Source of the DNA: Cladosporium sp. IMV 00045
Taxonomy: Eukaryota; Ascomycota; Dothideomycetes; Cladosporiales; Cladosporiaceae
Assembly: GCA_001931905.2 (NCBI GenBank)
Contig: MSJI02000440.1
Location: 1 to 18,950, forward strand
Length of the DNA stretch: 18,950 nucleotides
Reading direction: 5' to 3'
A model generated the notes under the pieces. It did no database searches, was not told the DNA's origin, and saw only the letters and a list, made by a program, of their open reading frames with translations. The position numbers and the translations under genes were made by a program. Positions 16,755 through 18,950 of this stretch are shown piece by piece. Every line of letters starts with the position of its first letter. The stretch's first letter is position 1.

Positions 16755-17825
16755 TCACCAAACCCCCGGCACCATAGCGAAGCTCTTCTTCTTATACTTC
16801 CCGCCCAGCTCCTTCCTATACCTCCTCTCCTTCTTCTTGGCCCAGATCGCCATCTGGCCAACCGCCAGCGCGATGAACACCGCCGTGCTCCAATGCCTAT
16901 TAACCGCCAAAATCGCCAACCAAGCCAAACTCTCAAACAAGTAATTCGGGCACGTCACCCAATCAAACCCCAAACCCCGCGGCACGCCGCGCTCCGTGCT
17001 CCCCGGCGCGCGCAAGTTGCGCAGCACGATGTGCGTGTTGAGGTTCGCCAGCTCGCCGAAGACGTACAGCGCGACGGCGGCGTAGGTGAGGGCGTTGCCG
17101 CCGGCGGGGTGGTGCGAGGCGGTCGGCGAGGTCGGACTGTAGGTGAAGTAGGCGATCAGCACGCCGCTGAAGAGCCAGTAGTGGGCGGAGTTTTTGAAGA
17201 TGTTGGTGTACGGCATGGTGGCGAGGGAGAAGCGGTGGACGAAGAGGGTTTCCAGCTCGCGCTTGAGGAAGTGCAGCGTGATCATCCAGAAGGAGAGGGT
17301 TTGGAGGGTCGAGGGGCCCTGGTCGAAGGTGGGGAGGGTGTAGATGTACGGGCGGAGGTAGTAGAAGATGGGGTGGATGAGGAGGGGGCCGAGGTATTCG
17401 ATTATGAAGACGGTGCGCCAGGCGATTTGGGGACCTGGAGGGTGGGAGGGTTAGCTGGTGTCTTGAAAGACGAGCGTGTTGTGCGTACCTAGGTCCTTGA
17501 CTTGAATTATGTCTCCATCTTGAAGCTCGGTGCTGGCGACGGTGACGGCCTTGTCGTTGGGGATAGAGGTTCCCTTGCCTTGAGTGATGCGCAGGCGGTG
17601 GATTGAGAACTTGGACTCGGCGGCGATACGCTCATACAGGTCGGCGGTGCTGCCTTGGATGTAGATCTTGGTTTCCTTGGGCAGGCCGGGGATGGGTTTG
17701 CCTGTGGAGGGGAGGGTTGTTGGTTTAGCGGGCGGTCCTCAGGCCAGGCCAGGCCAGGGTGGCATGATCGTGTTTGATGTCTTACCTCGCGGCTGAACCT
17801 TGAGGGTGACCGGTTTGGAGGCCAT
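16755..17825 (-). CDS. TSC13: Very-long-chain trans-2-enoyl-CoA reductase Tsc13
   Basis: Three exons (17825-17786, 17701-17489, 17434-16755) with introns of 84 and 54 nt, the second with a CTAAC branch site. It encodes 310 residues, about the length of yeast Tsc13. Tsc13 catalyses the last, NADPH-dependent step of very-long-chain fatty acid elongation in the ER. Residues 1-85 form the ubiquitin-like N-terminal domain (ASKPVTLKVQPRG, then IPNDKAVTVASTELQDGDII). The steroid-reductase-type membrane domain follows, with several hydrophobic segments. FLKRELETLFVHRFS (140-154) contains Lys142, and GFDWVTCPNYLFESLAW (240-256) contains Tyr249; by my alignment from memory these match the essential Lys140 and Tyr256 of yeast. 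The C-terminus is basic then hydrophobic (KKKSFAMVPGVW). The small first exon (13 codons) is set by the ATG and donor CGAG|GTAAGA. The 3' quarter of the coding strand turns G-rich. Confidence 0.95.
17741..17755 (+). repeat. (AGGCC)3 pentanucleotide repeat in TSC13 intron 1
   Basis: Three perfect AGGCC units followed by AGGG, inside the first intron. This is a simple short repeat; no function is inferred. Confidence 0.6.
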
Positions 17826-18950
17826 GGCTGAGGTGTGGGTTGGGTCAATGAGAGGTGCAGGAGAGGAGTGTGGTTGCTGGCTGGACGGAAGGATGAGCGT
17901 AGTGGGCTGTTTGCGGAGGCCAGCCTGACTGACAACGGGCGGTGGGAGTTTGTCGGATCAACACGTCGATTCAACGAATGTATGTATTATGTACAGTACA
18001 AATAATCAATATCAAGGACTTTGCCCGTGGCTACCAATCAAGACGGTCCTTCAATGCATTACTTGCATATCTGCAATCTGAGGTGAGACGAGATGACGAA
18101 TCGGGTAGAGCATTGGCGAGGTATTGCATAGTGACAAGTACAAAACATGTGCAAACGCCGCCAAGGTCAATCCACCAATGCCAGTCGCTGCCGAACAATG
18201 TAACCTGTCTTCCAACTACATATCCTGGTGGCATGTCTGTACTAGTTCATCGGCGAGAGCGAATTCACGGCCTAGCACAAGCCAGAAATATCATGCCCAT
18301 GGGTGGATGTTAGTAGCGCCAACGAAGGATGCTGTAACAAATACAGACACAAATATAGCTACGATCCAAAACCCCATGCCTCGGTAGGCGTCTAGCAATG
18401 ACAACACAGATATCCCGATTGGACCGATCACTCAGGCAGGAATGCCTCTGTACATGCAAGTATGTCATGCCACCTTCGGCAGACCGGCAAGGGCAGAAAG
18501 CAAAGGCAAAGACAAGGCAACCGACGATATTCTTCTCCATCCCATTCTTTGCCCTGCCTTTCTCCCTACCCTTTAACCTCATTCGGGTAGCTGAATGTAA
18601 GGGTGAAAGGCGACGCTGCAAGCCCCGTTTAGGATCAAGCTCAGCCACCGCCCAAACACCGCAAGCCGGCTAGGATTCCTTTTCCCCCCAGTACCAACAA
18701 AGACAGCTGAAGAGTTGCATCGCATCGCTTCTCTTCGCTTCTCAGCTCCAGAACAACGCCATCCAATGCGCCCTCACTCGCCTCACTCGTCTCATCCCAC
18801 CCAAGCCATGCCCGCTCCGGCACATGCGAGGACCGGCGCGTTGCGAAGCCCTGGTTCCCAGGCCACCTTCAGCTGCGGCTGGCTGATATCGCTAGCCTGA
18901 ACTAGGGAAGAGGGAGCTTTGCAGAGCTGCCTTTTTTCCTCTCGCCTGGC
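17826..18950. other. Region without a supported gene (TSC13 promoter and flank of an unseen gene)
   Basis: About 1.1 kb. The left ~120 bases are probably the TSC13 promoter/5' UTR. The rest shows only short open frames without recognisable domains. From about 18720 to 18808 the plus strand is C/T-rich and leads to an ATG at 18809, but that frame stops after 30 codons. A gene might begin near or beyond the right edge. Confidence 0.55.

Noticed and set aside
18715..18900. Short plus-strand frame at the right edge as the start of a gene
   Set aside because: It stops after about 60 codons without a splice donor that I could defend, and it has no recognisable motif.
1..18950. CRISPR arrays, insertion sequences, retroelement remnants, biosynthetic cluster
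   Set aside because: No spaced direct repeats, transposase or reverse-transcriptase frames, terminal repeats, or backbone synthase genes were seen; the genes are unrelated single-copy types.

Overview
This window looks like nuclear DNA of a filamentous ascomycete (Pezizomycotina; a dothideomycete is my best guess but is not proven). The evidence is spliceosomal introns of 54-84 nt with GTAAGT-type donors and CTAAC-type branch sites, compact genes on both strands separated by 0.3-2 kb, and proteins typical of ascomycetes (App1 phosphatidate phosphatase, RPB3, Tsc13, a secreted lysozyme-like protein). I saw no transposon, CRISPR array, tRNA or rRNA that I could support.

Layout. 1-585 (+) is the 3' end of a phosphoinositide-specific phospholipase C. 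586-2679 is a long stretch without a clear gene; it has a strong pyrimidine tract and a possible tiny spliced ORF. 2680-3177 (+) encodes a small secreted six-cysteine protein. 3807-5476 (-) encodes a four-exon secreted protein with a lysozyme/SLT-like domain whose expected catalytic glutamate is a serine. 6650-7294 (-) is a DUF1989 (urea carboxylase-associated) protein with a probable 5'-UTR intron. 8063-10742 (+) is App1, with a candidate ubiquitin-interacting motif and SH3/clathrin-type motifs in its tail. 11112-12242 (+) is RPB3 with a Gly/Tyr-rich tail. 13043-15025 (-) is a conserved-looking type II membrane protein of unknown function. 15823-16420 (+) is a small two-exon protein of unknown function. 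16755-17825 (-) is TSC13, the very-long-chain enoyl-CoA reductase. 17826-18950 holds no gene I can support.

The genes are ordinary, mostly unlinked housekeeping and secreted-protein genes, not an operon-like cluster. Three act on membranes or lipids (PLC, App1, Tsc13), but I see no sign that they are co-regulated. The most unusual window-wide signal is compositional. In at least six genes on both strands, the coding strand is strongly C-rich (C much greater than G) through the 5' and middle parts. It then flips abruptly to G-rich (G much greater than C) in the 3' part of the coding sequence, and in one case this runs on into the 3' flank. This 3'-end GC-skew switch is independent of protein function and is my leading candidate for a pattern worth studying.
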